Shown: piece after piece, positions 51,394 through 63,298 of the stretch
Position numbering within the stretch: the first letter of the stretch is position 1
Layout of the letters: every line of letters starts with the position of its first letter
Origin: Cinclus cinclus
Taxonomy: Eukaryota; Chordata; Aves; Passeriformes; Cinclidae
Assembly: GCF_963662255.1 (NCBI RefSeq)
Contig: NC_085052.1
Coordinates: forward strand, 7,691,307-7,755,306
Length of the DNA stretch: 64,000 bases
Direction: 5' to 3'
Notes under the pieces: model-generated
The model's database searches: none
What the model was told of the DNA's origin: nothing
Seen by the model: only the letters and a program-made list of their open reading frames with translations
Program-made: the position numbers and the translations under genes

Positions 51394-54300
51394 GTAAGTG
51401 AGGACTGCCCTCAGATCTTGACTTTTGGTTGGTGAATAGACTAAATTGCTTTACATTTACCTTCTGTTTTGTGTAACAGCAAGATACTGTATGACAGAAA
51501 GTGTGTTCAGGTGTGGAGAAATACTTTATCACTGGCAGAGGGAAAGAAGAATAAATGACAAGTTAGAATGTGGAAGTAGTTGGTGGATATAGGTACAGCT
51601 CTCTCTATATGTCCATCCTGGGACAAAGGGAGCCTTAATCTTCAGAAGTATTCAAGCTAGAAAAGTACCTTTTGAAAGCACAGCATCCTGTAAGTAGTGT
51701 GTTCAGAGCTTTCCTATGGGATTTGTGAAATTGTGTTCCCTTTTGCTTGCTTTCAACCTGTTGCCCAGGAGTATTTGAAACTGCCTCATTCTTGAACTGA
51801 AGAAGTGACTAAAAGTCTTTCTGTGCTCACCACTTTGTCATTTGTGAATTTATTAGGCTTTTGTTGTATCTTTTATCCAGGTGCCTCCTTTTTCTGGATA
51901 AGAAATCATAACTTATTTAGATGTTCTTTCTGCAGGAGCCAGTCCATGCCTTTGATTACCCTTTTACATTTATTTTCCTAATTCTATCATAACTCTTGAA
52001 AAACTGGGGACTAAAGCAGTGTTAATCATGTAGCATAATGTGGGTATATGCAAAGAGTCATAGAGATCCTCTTTGCTCCTCCCTGCAGTTTCTAAAATTT
52101 GGTTTGTGTTTTAATTAATATTGAACATTACCTTGCTCCTTAGTAGAACTCTTAGTGGTGGGAGAGCTTGTATCTGGAATTCATCAGCTTAACTGGTTTG
52201 TTACAGTCCATTGCAAATAAAAAAAAATGTTTTCTGTAAACTCCTGCCTGTGAATGAGAAATTTGTTATAAATGTTAATCTCTTCCAGATAAATTTCAAA
52301 GATTTTATCTTCTAGGACTTGATTTATGGACTTCAGTTTTGATAATCAGAACTGCTCATGTGTTGTAATTTTGTCTGTACTAAGCAGATGAAGAAAGCTG
52401 CTATATCCTTGTCATTCTGCCCAGTTCCTCAAAATGTTAATACTGAGTGATTGTATTTGGTAGGCAAGTATTTTTCAAAGATCTCCTTTGGTATATGACA
52501 CTTTTGTGCAGATAGCTTTTTTCTAGTCAGCTCTGTACCTAATGAACTTCACCTTGTAAGAGAAGAACTGTCCCAAGCCCACATGCTGTTGCAGATAGTT
52601 ACTGCTTCTGAGTAATCAATTATTTTAAAAGTAAAATTTCAATGAAAGTGATTCTAAAACATGGGACAAATGTGTAATATAGCTGTGAGCTGGGAAAAAG
52701 CAAGTATCATTCTGCCTTGCCAGCCCCTGCAGTGTTTCCCACTGGTATTCTAGAGAAAAAAATTCTACGTACAATTCAGCATTTTTATAAATCACAATTT
52801 AGAATTGAAAACTGTTTGGATGAACAGTGGCCAGCTATATGATCAATCCATGCAGGGCTCCAGCAAAATTCTTGCCATCATAGCAGTGTGGGAGCTGTCA
52901 TCTAATTTGTATGGGGCTTAAATCCATCTGGAAATCTGCAATTTTTCAGCTCTTCAGTCATGTGTAAGCAATCACAAAGATAGTGGGGCAGGTTCTGTTT
53001 AGCATTATGCTGCAATAGAAAATGTAAATAACCACTATGGATTTTTTCCTCTCACCCTCCACTATGGGTGCTACTGTTCAGTAGTGTGGGAATTGTGGTC
53101 AAGCATTCCAGTGGCTTGTATAATGCCAACTGAAAGGTGCCTCAGCTTTACTTAAATTACAACAATTGTAATCAGAATCTCATCCACTTAGAATAAAAGC
53201 AGTGGAATGCCTTTTGAAAACAGCCTGGGGTTAAATGCTGTATGTGACTTTAAGATGCAAAACAAGTAAGTCTGTCTCTTAGGCCATGTGCTGCTTGGGG
53301 ATTATGGTCCCTCAAGCACTACAAGATTTAGCAGTTTATAAACCCTGCTGAAGGACAGTTTGCTGTCTCTATTTGGCGGTGCAAACAGAGATTAGAAATT
53401 ACACTGTTCAAAGCATTTGGAGACACAGTAATTATTTTCCTTGCCGGTCATAAGTGGAATCATAAACATCAGGAAAGGCCCATATTTTAGGTTTTTGGAA
53501 GGTCAAGAATTATCCACAGGTGCAGAGATAATTAGTATTCAGGAGGTGAGCCTTTGGAGTATCATCCATTTAACCCATGATTTGCTTGTACTTAGCACTT
53601 GCGTCCTGAAATTCCATCCCCTTCATCATGGGAATGTAGGAGGTTAAACTTGTCTCACAAAGTTAAATGGTGGCATCATACTGACAGTTAAAAGCACTCT
53701 AAAAGTGGAAGAAAATGTGAAAAGAAGTTCAAAAGTGGCCTTGAATCGGTGAAAGGACCTTCATTCTGCATTTCTCTAGAGTACATTTGGCCAAGGAGAT
53801 ATGAGCTGCCTTCCCTTCTGTGTCCAGGGGAGGTGTAAGGATGATCCCTGTGAGAGAGATTGAGAGTGGTGGTAATCATGGTAGTGCCTGCCGATGGTTT
53901 GCTGCAACAAAATCTGTCTTACACTAGAAAGCCTGGTTCAGCACATGGCTTTGATTCTCTGAGGCCAGACCCTGAAACAAAGGAGTCTGTAGGAAAATGT
54001 CTAATTTTGAGGAAGTTGGTTGTGAAAGAACACTGGAATTTTGAAGAGAAAATGGTCCTGGAACTGTGTGATATTGCTTCTCATATAAGATACTGTCAGC
54101 TGTCACTTGTACCAATGACACCTTGTGCAGCTTTGAAAAGTGGTTGCTCTGGCTGTGACACTGCCCACCTGAGGGAAAGGAGATACACACCACATTACCT
54201 AACTGACCTCTTGTATGAGGTTACTACCTCTTTATGTAACCATATTTATTTAAAGCATCACTTGTGAGAACGGCTGCTTCTGCTGCATCAGCTGGATGTA

Positions 54301-54459
54301 AAGGAAGACAGAAGAAATGTAAAAGGATGAGAAAGGCAAGGGGGGAAATGTAGGGAGCATAAAAAAAGTCTAATGATGAGACAGGAAGTAAATTGGACTG
54401 GTGGAGGAAAAGTTATGAAGCACCAAGATTCCGTTTTGTCTTCACAGTGTAAAAGAACT

Positions 54460-54975
54460 GTCCGGTTGGCTGAGACTAGCCAGTGGTGGAGAATGGACCG
54501 AGTCACCAGTGATGTTCCCAAGGGCTCAGTACTGGGCCCAGTCCTTTATTAATAACTTTACTGATGGTCTGGATAAGAGGAATGAGTGCACCCTCAATCA
54601 GTTCACTGACAACACCAAGTAGGGAGGGAGTGTTGATCTGCCGGAGGGCAGGAAGGCTCTGCAGAGGGGTCTGGATTGATGGGCTGGGGCCATTGGCATG
54701 GGGCTCAACAGAACGTGTGGAAATGGAAATGGTTCAAGGCTGTGCCAGGGAAGGTTTAGACTGGACATTAGGAAGAATTTCTTTACTAGAGCATGGTCAA
54801 ACAGTGGGCTTCCTAGGGAGGTGGTCGGTCCCCAAAACTTGTCACTGTTTGAGACATGGACAGTGCCCTTAATAATTTGGCCAGCCCCGAGCTGGGTTTG
54901 GTCAGGCAGCTGAACTAGACAATTAATTGTAGATTCCTTCCAACTGAAATAGTCTATTCACTTTTATGCTATGAG
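54460..54975 (+). mobile_element. CR1 LINE fragment with internal deletion
   Basis: It runs through GGGCTCAGTACTGGGCCCAG, GGAGGGAGTGTTGATCTGCC, GGAAGGCTCTGCAGAGGGG and GGGGCTCAACA in the RT ORF. It then jumps, with several hundred bases missing, to CCAGGGAAGGTTTAGACTGG, ACATTAGGAAGAATTTCTTT and CCTAGGGAGGTGGTCGG. A degraded 3' end follows, with TTCCTTCCAACTGAAAT and TTTTATGCTATGAG. The internal gap separates it from the usual simple 5' truncation. It lies in the intron in sense orientation. Confidence 0.9.
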
Positions 54976-56023
54976 AAATGGGGTTCTGGGGAAAAGCAGG
55001 TCTGATTTTTCTGTGTATGTGTCTGCAAAGAGGAGGAGTCTCCAAGAGATCAACATGGTGATATGAGGGAAGACAGAGGTGGAGAGTTCTCAAGAGGAAT
55101 TGGCTTTGCAGATTTGCAATGAGTGGCCAAGTTGTAAAATAAAAGCTGCAGCATAAACATTGAACCTTTGCCCATTTTTTTTATATCTGAGTTCCTACAG
55201 AACAGCTTCTTTACATTAGTGAGGTTTTCTTGATGTGCTATGGCAAGAAAGGTAGAGTCCCCAGTTAGGGAAACAAACTCTTTATATATCCCATTGCCAT
55301 TTTCCATTCTTAGGACCAAGGAGTCCCCAAAATCACCCTGAGGGCTGCAGGTTGTTTAACTCCAATCCCTGCTGTTACTTGGAAACAAAGAAGGAAAAAT
55401 GGAAAAAAAAAAAAAAGAATTCCTGTTTTAATCTTGGGTTTTACCTGCTAATGGTGTTCCTAGTAGCTCCCCCCAGAATGGATACTTGATGTGACCTCTG
55501 GCCATAGGATTTTAATGGTGCTGTGTGAACTTGTCAAGTGTCAAATCTTGGATAATCTCAAATTCTAAGCAACCTCAAAAGTGGCAGGCAGTGATATGAG
55601 AGAGGAAAATCCAGGTTCTGTTGGCATTTTAGTAGGTGGTATTCCTTAGATGTTGAGAGGTGCTGATCAGACTGCTCCTGTCCTTCAGATAAGGTAAATC
55701 TTCTTTTTGATAGCTTTTCAAATTGATTCCTTCAAGTGAGCAATCTTTTCTGGCCTCAATCCCTATATATTTTTTTAATGATTGAATAGGAAAAATGCTT
55801 TTAAAATTTGTGGTAATCCAAGTTTAGAAGCATTATTTCATTCTTCTGCAGGACAATGTAATTCAGAATAGTCCCGATAAACCAGCTATATGGTTTGAAA
55901 TTTTGCAGTTGAATTTCGGTGTCCCGAAGTGTAAAGTGTGGACTTGCACAGATAAGAAGTGGGAGCTAATACACACTGATCCTGAAAAGTGCATGGAGAA
56001 TAATGATACTTACTATAATACAG

Positions 56024-56046
56024 ATTAACTGTAATATACAGTTAAT
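56024..56046. repeat. perfect inverted repeat, 10-bp arms
   Basis: ATTAACTGTA and its reverse complement TACAGTTAAT are separated by three bases (ATA), enough for a hairpin or cruciform. A second, weaker inverted repeat (AATCTAT / ATAGATT, 7-base spacer) follows at 56055-56075. Confidence 0.85.
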
Positions 56047-56274
56047 ATAAGTGTAATCTATGGTAAGTATAGATTGACTGTATAATGCTGCTGCCATTTT
56101 TTTCTGGGATGTGTTAGCAGGAGATGCATATAGCAGTTGGATAATTTTCCTTTGTTCCTGTTACTGAAGAGGACTCTGCTGGATGTTGTCTTGGTTTGGA
56201 CATTGTGTTTTTGAAAGATACTGATAAATCATGAGGGAAATTAGTGGAAAGCAGTGGCAATGGTATTAGGAAAA

Positions 56275-56370
56275 AAGATTTATGAGAAAAGATTAATGGA
56301 ATTAGGTTTGCTCGGTCTACAAGAGTGGTGATAATTGAGGGATTTAGATCATCTTCAGCTGAATAAGGGA
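56275..56370 (+). mobile_element. old CR1/L2-like LINE relic
   Basis: TTTATGAGAAAAGATTAATG, GAATTAGGTTTGCTCGGTCT, ACAAGAG and TTTAGATCATCTTCAGCT follow the order of the conserved LINE segment that reads roughly YEERLRELGLFSLQKRR. Divergence is high, so it is older than the other CR1 copies here and the call is tentative. Confidence 0.45.
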
Positions 56371-58811
56371 TTCTCAGATGTGTTCTGCATTGTCCTGAGA
56401 AGCACAGAGAAGTATCCTTGTGAAAAATACTGAGTAGTGGTTTTGTGTTGAGTAAGAAATATAGCTGAAGCTCCATCTCTTAAGAGTGTTAGCTCTTAAG
56501 CTTTAGTTCTCAAAGTATGAAGTTAGCTTGATTTTTTGGTTTTTAATAAAGTGGGAAATGAAGAAGTAATGAGTTAGGATCAGTTCGTCATCCTTTGCCC
56601 ATTTTCAATATCTCTACTGCAGTCTAGTAACTGACATATTTTTACTTAAAATACTAGAACAATTAATGGCTTTGTAGCCCTTGGCTTCCTGTTTCAGAAT
56701 TCTGGCAAGTGGTTGTCAATGTTCGGATCAATCTAAGCTAATTGGTTTAGTAGTAAATCAGTGGTTTAGCATTAATCTGCATTAAGGTCGCATCATTTAG
56801 AGCAACTGAATTCCACTCTGTAAGGTTCACTGCTCCTTCTCCTAAATTCTTTGTTATCTGTAATCCAATAAACAAGAATGAAAATGTAGTTCTTACTGTT
56901 AGTAGACGCTAGCAAGGAAGATGAGCTAAGTCAGCTGTAAATTCAAAGAAATAATGAAAATATTGTGGTTTCCTCTATGGTAAATAAATAGGCAATAACA
57001 GCAGTGTGGAGATTGTTCACTGAAATTAAGGCAAAGATCTCCCCTGCTCTGTAACTCCATAATGCCAACGGGTTCTCTGCCTGGAAAGGGCACATTTTGG
57101 CTACTTCCCCCCAGCGTTGTTTACAGGGAGTCCTGCTTTTGTTTTGTATCTGATGGAGACTTCCTCTCTTGTGTCCATCATCTGCAGTTGCATAACCTTG
57201 GAATTTCAATCAAACAACCCGGAGAGACATGCAGTCCCCTTCCTGGGCAGGGCTGCAGCAGGACAGCAGCTCCCTGCTCCCGGGGTCCCTGCTCCTGTGC
57301 TCTGGGGTGCTCAGAGCCAGTACAGCCTCTTGCAGGCAGGACAGATCCAGGGAAATCTGAAATGGAAGCTGCTTCCAAGCTGAAGGAGTTCTAGGCTTTC
57401 TGACCAGATGAAACACTGGTGGCACTGGGATGGGAAAAAAGAGAGGTAGAAATTGTTGTTTCTTCTCATCTGAAAGCTGTTCCTTGGGCTTGCTCTGCTT
57501 ATCCAAAAGGTGAAATAGTGGGAAAATTTCTGAGCAGAGAGAAAGGCATAGGAAATGACTGTTCTCACTCATTGTAGCTTTGACTTTGCAGCATGGAGGG
57601 TGTGGAATAAGTCTGAGAGAGGTTCTTGGTATCCAGCTTTCCTTGCTTCGTCCACTCCCATACATCCCTCATGCATGGATAAGGAAAAGATGAATACTAA
57701 GGGCTGTTGGCCTCTTCTTCTCCTTAATGCCTGTGAGGTGGGGGTGTCACCAGGTGGATTTTTGTATAAAGGGACCTTAAAAGTGGCTCTTAGTTTGAGA
57801 TACTTGGTAAATCTCTGTGGTGAAATAGTTAATGGGAGGAGAAAGAAGGAAGGGGAATCAGGAATGTTCCTCACCCAGACCTTGCAGACAGAGCAGCTGA
57901 GAGGGAAAGAAGACAATGGTAGAATGGATGATTGTGATTGCAGTTTTTGTGTTATCCTGCTTTTGAATTTTTTTGAATTTACTTTTCTTTAAAGAGTGAA
58001 TCTTTGAGGTGGGATGCAGACACCTGGTACCAGGTAGCTCGCTGCTAGTTTGTTTCCATGTGAATTAGATGGTGCAGCTGTCTGTGCAGCTTTCGGTGTA
58101 AAACATAGAAACATTAAACTGTAAATAAAACGCAAAAAACACAAACCAAATTAGCTTATCAGTCAGTAAATGCCAGTACATATTGTTTATTTTTCAAGTT
58201 GGCAAACACTTCTTTAAAATATATGTCTTCTTTCCTATGGAGCAGCAGCAAAACATCATTTACAGTTACCTTTTAGAAATTCTAGTTGGTGAAGAAGTTG
58301 GAATGAGTTATGCCTACTCTCAATTCATTGTATGTCTGCTTAATGGTTTTATGATGATCCTGCTATTGAAATGGCAGCACATAATTTAAGAGAAAGGTTC
58401 AAATATGTAAAAGTTTTTTCACGCTGAAACAAGTGACCTCCCTAGGTAGCAGATAAAATCACAGTTACAAATAGAAAAATCCAGAAGCTGGGGTAAGGTG
58501 CTAAATATTTATTTGCTGTAAAATCTTGCTTTATTACACTACATAGCCAAATTGTGCAATGCACCTTTTTAGCTTTCTTTGAGGTCCTCTGTAGTTCATT
58601 TGATGGAACACTGGACTGGCAAATACTTGTTGGGAGAGATACATTTGCAGGACAGATTTAGGTTCCTCTTTTGAGAGTCCTATTTATAGTTTAGTGTGGA
58701 ATCAGAAGAGGAGGAATTTTTCATTTGGCACAGTGACAATTAAATAGTGCAGCTTGATCTAAGGGTGGTTTGTATTCAATGCCCACATGGTGGATTGTCT
58801 CTCATCTCCAG

Positions 58812-58870
58812 GCACCATGGACTTGTGGAATGCTTTGCTGGATGTTGCATTGCTGAGCCACACACTAAAG
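58812..58870 (+). CDS. coding exon, continues the gene from 51154-51393
   Basis: A 59-base segment between a CTCATCTCCAG acceptor and an AAG|GTTAGT donor. Its two leading bases complete the split glycine codon left by the 51393 donor. The joined frame then reads T-MDLWNALLDVALLSHTLK to the donor in phase 0, with no stop. Staying in the intronic frame past the donor gives a TAG within four codons, which supports a real exon end. The peptide is an amphipathic leucine/alanine-rich helix, consistent with a helical-repeat protein. The gene is not recognised. Confidence 0.55.
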
Positions 58871-58906
58871 GTTAGTGCTTAGTGGAGAGCCCGTCACATC
58901 TCTCAG

Positions 58907-59097
58907 CACTGCAAAACAAAGAACTTGTTGCTTTACTCTGCAAATTAAAAGATTGGCAGGAAGCTGCTTTGATCTGGTGTTGCGTGGACCTCTCAGGGAG
59001 AAGTTCTTTAGACCCGAGAGTCTTTACAGCATTCCTGCTGATTTCACTGAGCCAAAAACTCCCAAGACAGGCTGTGGGGTTTATTCTGCACAGTTAA
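58907..59097 (+). CDS. possible alternative exon or chance open frame
   Basis: A CACATCTCTCAG acceptor ends at 58906. The frame opened by joining the 51393 donor here stays open to a TAA at 59095-59097, with coding-like content: LQNKELVALLCKLKDWQEAA, then DPRVFTAFLLISLSQKLPRQ. It cannot follow exon 58812-58870, because only 36 bases separate them and the phase does not match, so the two would be mutually exclusive. It might end at a weak donor near 59093 or be a terminal exon. Confidence 0.3.
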
Positions 59098-59812
59098 TCC
59101 AATTCTGAAGTGGATTTTCAATATCAAATCTCCTTAACCTTTAGGCATGCACAGTAAAGGATGACACTTGGCATGTGTGCTTTCCTGTTGGCAATTCCTG
59201 CCTTCGTGCAGTTTTCAGCATTAACTGTGGTGACTGTCAGTGAAGGTTGTTATGTTTTCATCAGTGACAGTATTGGTTGTGTTCATGAATTAGCTCGATG
59301 AATTCAGTTTGTAGCAGGTGAATAATGATGATTTTATATGGTAGTTTAAAAAAATACAAAGTTTAAAACCACTGTCTGTACTCATATTACTGTAACACAT
59401 CTCAATTTATTGCCACCTATGTGTGCATGCTGTAAAGGTCACACAGGTGTGAAGAAAGCATGATCTCCTTTCTAAGGATTAGCAATAGCATAAGCTGTTT
59501 GGAAGACAGTTGTTACATCAATAGCATAAATGTGTGTTCAGAGATAAATGTTTGTACATACCTGCAGCCAGAAGATTTACTCAGTAGTGAGCTTCTGTAT
59601 TTTTGGAGTACATCATATGATATATTCTGGCAAAGCAGTATAATGTAACCGTATTTTCTCATCTGTTTCTAAAGATAATCTGATGGTTTCAGGTGTTTTT
59701 TTACATAAGTGTGTGTGTGTTAAGCTTCTTAATATTTAGAACAAAGCCAAGTGTACTTGTTTCATATTTTGTTTTGCAACAGGTTAGTGTTTAGTCTTAC
59801 TCTATTTTGCAG
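59098..59812 (+). other. probable intron
   Basis: AT-rich, no exon seen. It ends in the pyrimidine-rich stretch GTCTTACTCTATTTTGCAG, a good acceptor. Confidence 0.4.
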
Positions 59813-60001
59813 ACTATTACTGTTCTACTGAATAACAGCACACTAAGAAAATCCTGCTTTCAGGAATCTCAGAAAATCAGATTTTGTTTTAAGAAATCCA
59901 GATGTCTTAATAGATCAAAACCTCAGGAATGTTTTATTCCCAAGGAGTCTGATTTGAAAGAATATGAAATTATTATATTTCTAAAAAGGCAACAAATCTA
60001 A
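59813..60001 (+). CDS. candidate terminal exon of the 51-60 kb gene
   Basis: After the acceptor at 59811-59812 a phase-0 frame runs 62 codons to TAA at 59999-60001. Phase 0 is what the 58870 donor delivers. The predicted tail is lysine- and arginine-rich (TITVLLNNSTLRKS at its start, KEYEIIIFLKRQQI at its end). The phase match and the acceptor argue for it. The composition is AT-rich and I cannot match it to a known C-terminus, so chance is a real alternative. Confidence 0.33.
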   Translation, partial: TITVLLNNSTLRKSCFQESQKIRFCFKKSRCLNRSKPQECFIPKESDLKEYEIIIFLKRQQI

Positions 60002-60409
60002 ACCCCCAAATCCTGGCAGATAAGAATGATTGAACTAAGCATTTTACTGAATCAAGTGATTGATGTATTTGCTGAATTTTATTTTTTTTTTACTCTGAAA
60101 GAAAGATGGCATGTGATTTTAAATACCAATATATCAGACTGATCTTGTTGAAAATGGCATGACACAGGTACAGGGAAAAGCCCAGCACAGCAGAAAGGTA
60201 GTGGTTAGAATCCAAGCCTTCAGGCATTAAATTTGCTTGAAGATCAATGCTATCAATAGGGACAATGTGACCCCAAAGTGTAGGATGGCAGGACCATAGT
60301 ATGTGCTGGGAAAGAACCATATTCCTCTCTGGTGGGTCTGTGCATGTAATGGGGTTAGTTGCACTATTTAATTAGTGGCCTGTCTTTTTTTTGCTGTTGT
60401 TTTTACTTA
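60002..60409. other. possible 3' UTR
   Basis: No coding signal. It would be 3' UTR if 59813-60001 is terminal; no AATAAA was seen here before the LTR. Confidence 0.35.
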
Positions 60410-61230
60410 GATTAGGATTAAAAACACGAAGGAGACGAATTTCTCATGTTCGGACTTGGTTATTTATTAAATCTTATTTATAGTACAGAGAGTTTTGCAA
60501 CACTTTTAGCTATCTACTAAAAGTGAGCAAAATGGAGATGAATTTAGCTAGTTATAAGGTCTTTTAAAGCTAAACAATTCAATAAAGAGCTAACACCTAT
60601 ATGATTTATGCTTTTGACCCAATAACCAAACTCCTGTGATCCACAGTGCAGCACTATCTATCCAAACAGAAACTACTACTTGAAAATAGGGAGAAGAAGA
60701 CAGAAAGAGACAACGCTCAAGAACCTTTAGTCTTATATATATTACTGTATTCTAAAACCCCTAAATTCAAAACCCTTCACTATGTGAAATTACACATTTC
60801 TGTTCTAACTACACACCTGTGACTCTAACTCCATCACTTAAATTTGGAAGCCTTCTCCAAGGCCTCCAGTCAAAAGCAGTGTTCTCCTGGAGAACAGTGT
60901 TAGGAAGTACAGAAAGTTCAAAACTCCCAGGCTTCTGGGTTCCAACGTGTGCATGCTCCTCTGGACTGTTTAAAACCTGTGGAAGGGCGACACAGAGGGT
61001 CTGTGGTGGGCAGGTCAATCTGTGGAGCCTTCACAGCTTCTTAAATTCCTGCTGGTTCCACACAGGGAGTGTGGTGATGGGGGCTGTGCAGCCTCAGAGC
61101 ATTGCACAAGCTGCAGGATGCAGTCACAAAGCCAAACTGTGTAGAGGGTTGGAAAGGCTCGAGGATGGCTCACAGAATGACGGTGCCTGCAGGCTTGGAA
61201 GACTCAGGGTACATCTGGCGTGGGGATCAG
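60410..61230 (-). mobile_element. passerine-type ERV LTR, probable
   Basis: The plus strand carries a chain of phrases that I recall from abundant songbird retroviral LTRs: TCTCATGTTCGGACTTGGTT, TTATTAAATCTTATTTATAG, TAGCTAGTTATAAGG, CAAAACCCTTCACTATGTGA, TGGAAGCCTTCTCCAAGGCC, AAAGCAGTGTTCTCCTGGAG and GGCTTCTGGGTTCCAACG. Orientation is inferred from the AATAAA-like sequence followed by a short U5-like end when read on the minus strand. Borders are rough and no internal retroviral gene is visible beside it. The open frames at 60819-61602 are by-products. An AATAAA lies on the plus strand at 60581-60586. Confidence 0.55.
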
Positions 61231-62808
61231 TTCTGTCAGGTACAGCCTGAGCTCTGCTCACTGAGTTCTGGTGAACCTGAAAAGCTCCACCAGCACTTCC
61301 CCTGTCAGTTGTCTGCCTGGTTCTCTGCTGCAGTCCTTCAGGAGCGCTCGAGCTGGTTCCAAAGGATGGAAATTGGGCCAGCTGTCCAAGTGGCTGAGGG
61401 AGACACATCAGACTGCTGGAGGAGGGTTGTGAGCAGGAGAAACAGAAGCCAGGAAATACTTCACGTGCAGTTTTTGAGAATCCTGAAACTGGGAAGTGTA
61501 GGCTTGACCATTAGGGCAATGAGACCACTGCTGGGTCACTGGGCTTTTGGAGGAAATCCCAAATTGAAGATTATTGATTTTTGTCTGAGCAGGCACGGGT
61601 AAGTCAGGATAACAATTAGAGCAGGTCACAAGAGAGTGGCATTTCCTTCCTGGAGAAGGGAACATTTTGCAAAATGATGTAATTGAGACTTCACAGAAGT
61701 AATGTCTCTCATTGAGTTGACCTGCTTTGGACAGTGGTTAAGTAGTAGAAGCCTGGGGCAGTCTTTCTTGTCAGAACTTTGTTCCAGGCTTTTTGCTGGA
61801 AGCAAGGACATTAAACAGATTATATTTTCCTGAATATTATTTAGTGGAACAACTTCTCCTCTTTCTTTTTCTGTTTTCTACCTGCCTTTTTCCCTTTTCG
61901 TTATGAACAAGAGATGCCAGTTCAGTTTTGAAGAAATAGTAAAAAAACTGTGTGCTGATACTTTTAAGTCGTGATCTCATCTGTGAAGAATGAGTGCAAG
62001 ATAAAAATATGAACACCAGCTTTTAAAATGAGAATAACAAACCTTAAATCACAGCTAAACTGCTTAGTATCCTACTCATACTTTTTCAATATTATCAAGA
62101 TACAAGAAATAGCAAAACAAACTGGTTTAACTCTTTGCCCTTGTGGAGTGATCTCAGTGTGTCTTCCATGCCCTTGCTGAATGCACAAGATATTTTGCAC
62201 CAGAAAAGAACAGCAACATGAGCATGTTGTTTAGCTGTAGTGTACTCTTTGTGACTCTTCCACCCACACTGTGTTCAAGGAAGACTTTATTTAGTTTGTA
62301 CAGTGCAAAAGGTATTTAAAGAAAAAGAGTTATTTTGCATTCCTTTAAAATAGGTACTCCTAAATAACAATAAGTGCCAAGGCCTTGTTTCTAGAATGCT
62401 ATCTATTCCTATTTCATCTCTAGTTTAGGATATCTGAGTCGATTCTGAATTGTACATCAGGGTAAAAATTTTAGCCTTGGCTTAGAACAACAAGATTAAA
62501 ACCAAAGACCATCCTGTTGTAAAGAGATTTTATTTACAATACTAACCTCTGCTCTTCATATGTTTTTACTCTGGAGTAGATTGCATTATACTCCTAAATC
62601 TCCAGCATACCTTACTGCAGCCTGTATTTTAAAATTACATTTTACATGCATTCTGCTGTAGTCTACCACTGCAGCCCTTGTGGCTGAACGATGTGAGATG
62701 CAGCAGTGCTAATCTCCAGCACATGTGAAAAATGGAGGAATGTACTCGGAGAACAGAAGGTCCACATACCAACAAGCAGCTTCTGTGTCAGCAGCTTTCT
62801 GGAACCAG

Positions 62809-62826
62809 AAAAAAAAAAAAAAAAAA
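62809..62826 (+). repeat. poly-A run
   Basis: Eighteen consecutive A with no recognisable retro-element body upstream. Confidence 0.85.
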
Positions 62827-63283
62827 TTGTCAGTGCAAGTGTTTTGAGAGAGTCTTGAGGATCTCAGGAAGGGGTTAACAGCATCCATGAGTGTGTGTCC
62901 ATAGGCTGCACTCTGCACATCACATCAAGTATTTATGAATGAAGGTCAGATGTGCCCCTTTCAGGAGGCTGTCCCCCAACTGTTTACAAAATACAGCTTG
63001 AAAAAGAACACGGCCAGGTTGAGTTACAACCTGACATCTCGGATGTGTCACAAATGTGACATAATGGCTTGTGCCTCCCTGTTGGTGGGGTTCAGCCCAG
63101 CTCCCCACTGGAGCCTCAAATGCTATTAATAGTAACACACTGAGTCATAGAAGCAAGAATGTCAGACTGCCTCTGCTGTGCTGCTCTTACACGTTGGACT
63201 GCTAACAATAGAAAGCCAGCCTAGATTTGTTAGAATAGAATAACTATTTTTTCCATGCATGTTCCTGTATCTCTGGCTCTTTG

Positions 63284-63298
63284 TCTCTCTCTCTCTCT
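63284..63298 (+). repeat. (CT)n short microsatellite
   Basis: About seven tandem CT units following TTTG. Confidence 0.85.

Larger units (their letters stand above)
51394..58811 (+). other. intron, about 7.4 kb
   Basis: It is bounded by GTAAGT at 51394 and a CTCATCTCCAG acceptor ending at 58811. It holds a CR1 copy, an older CR1/L2-like relic, and adjacent inverted repeats near 56.0 kb. A 135-codon plus-strand frame at 53860-54267 is within chance length and has no splice context. A possible 90-base cassette exon at 58199-58288 is described in the findings. Confidence 0.55.

Noticed and set aside
53860..54267. 135-codon plus-strand frame
   Set aside because: Length is within chance for 64 kb in six frames, with no splice context and no recognisable motif.
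61102..61602. 166-codon plus-strand frame
   Set aside because: It lies in and beside the GC-richer end of the LTR; the sequence has no retroviral or cellular protein feature that I can see.
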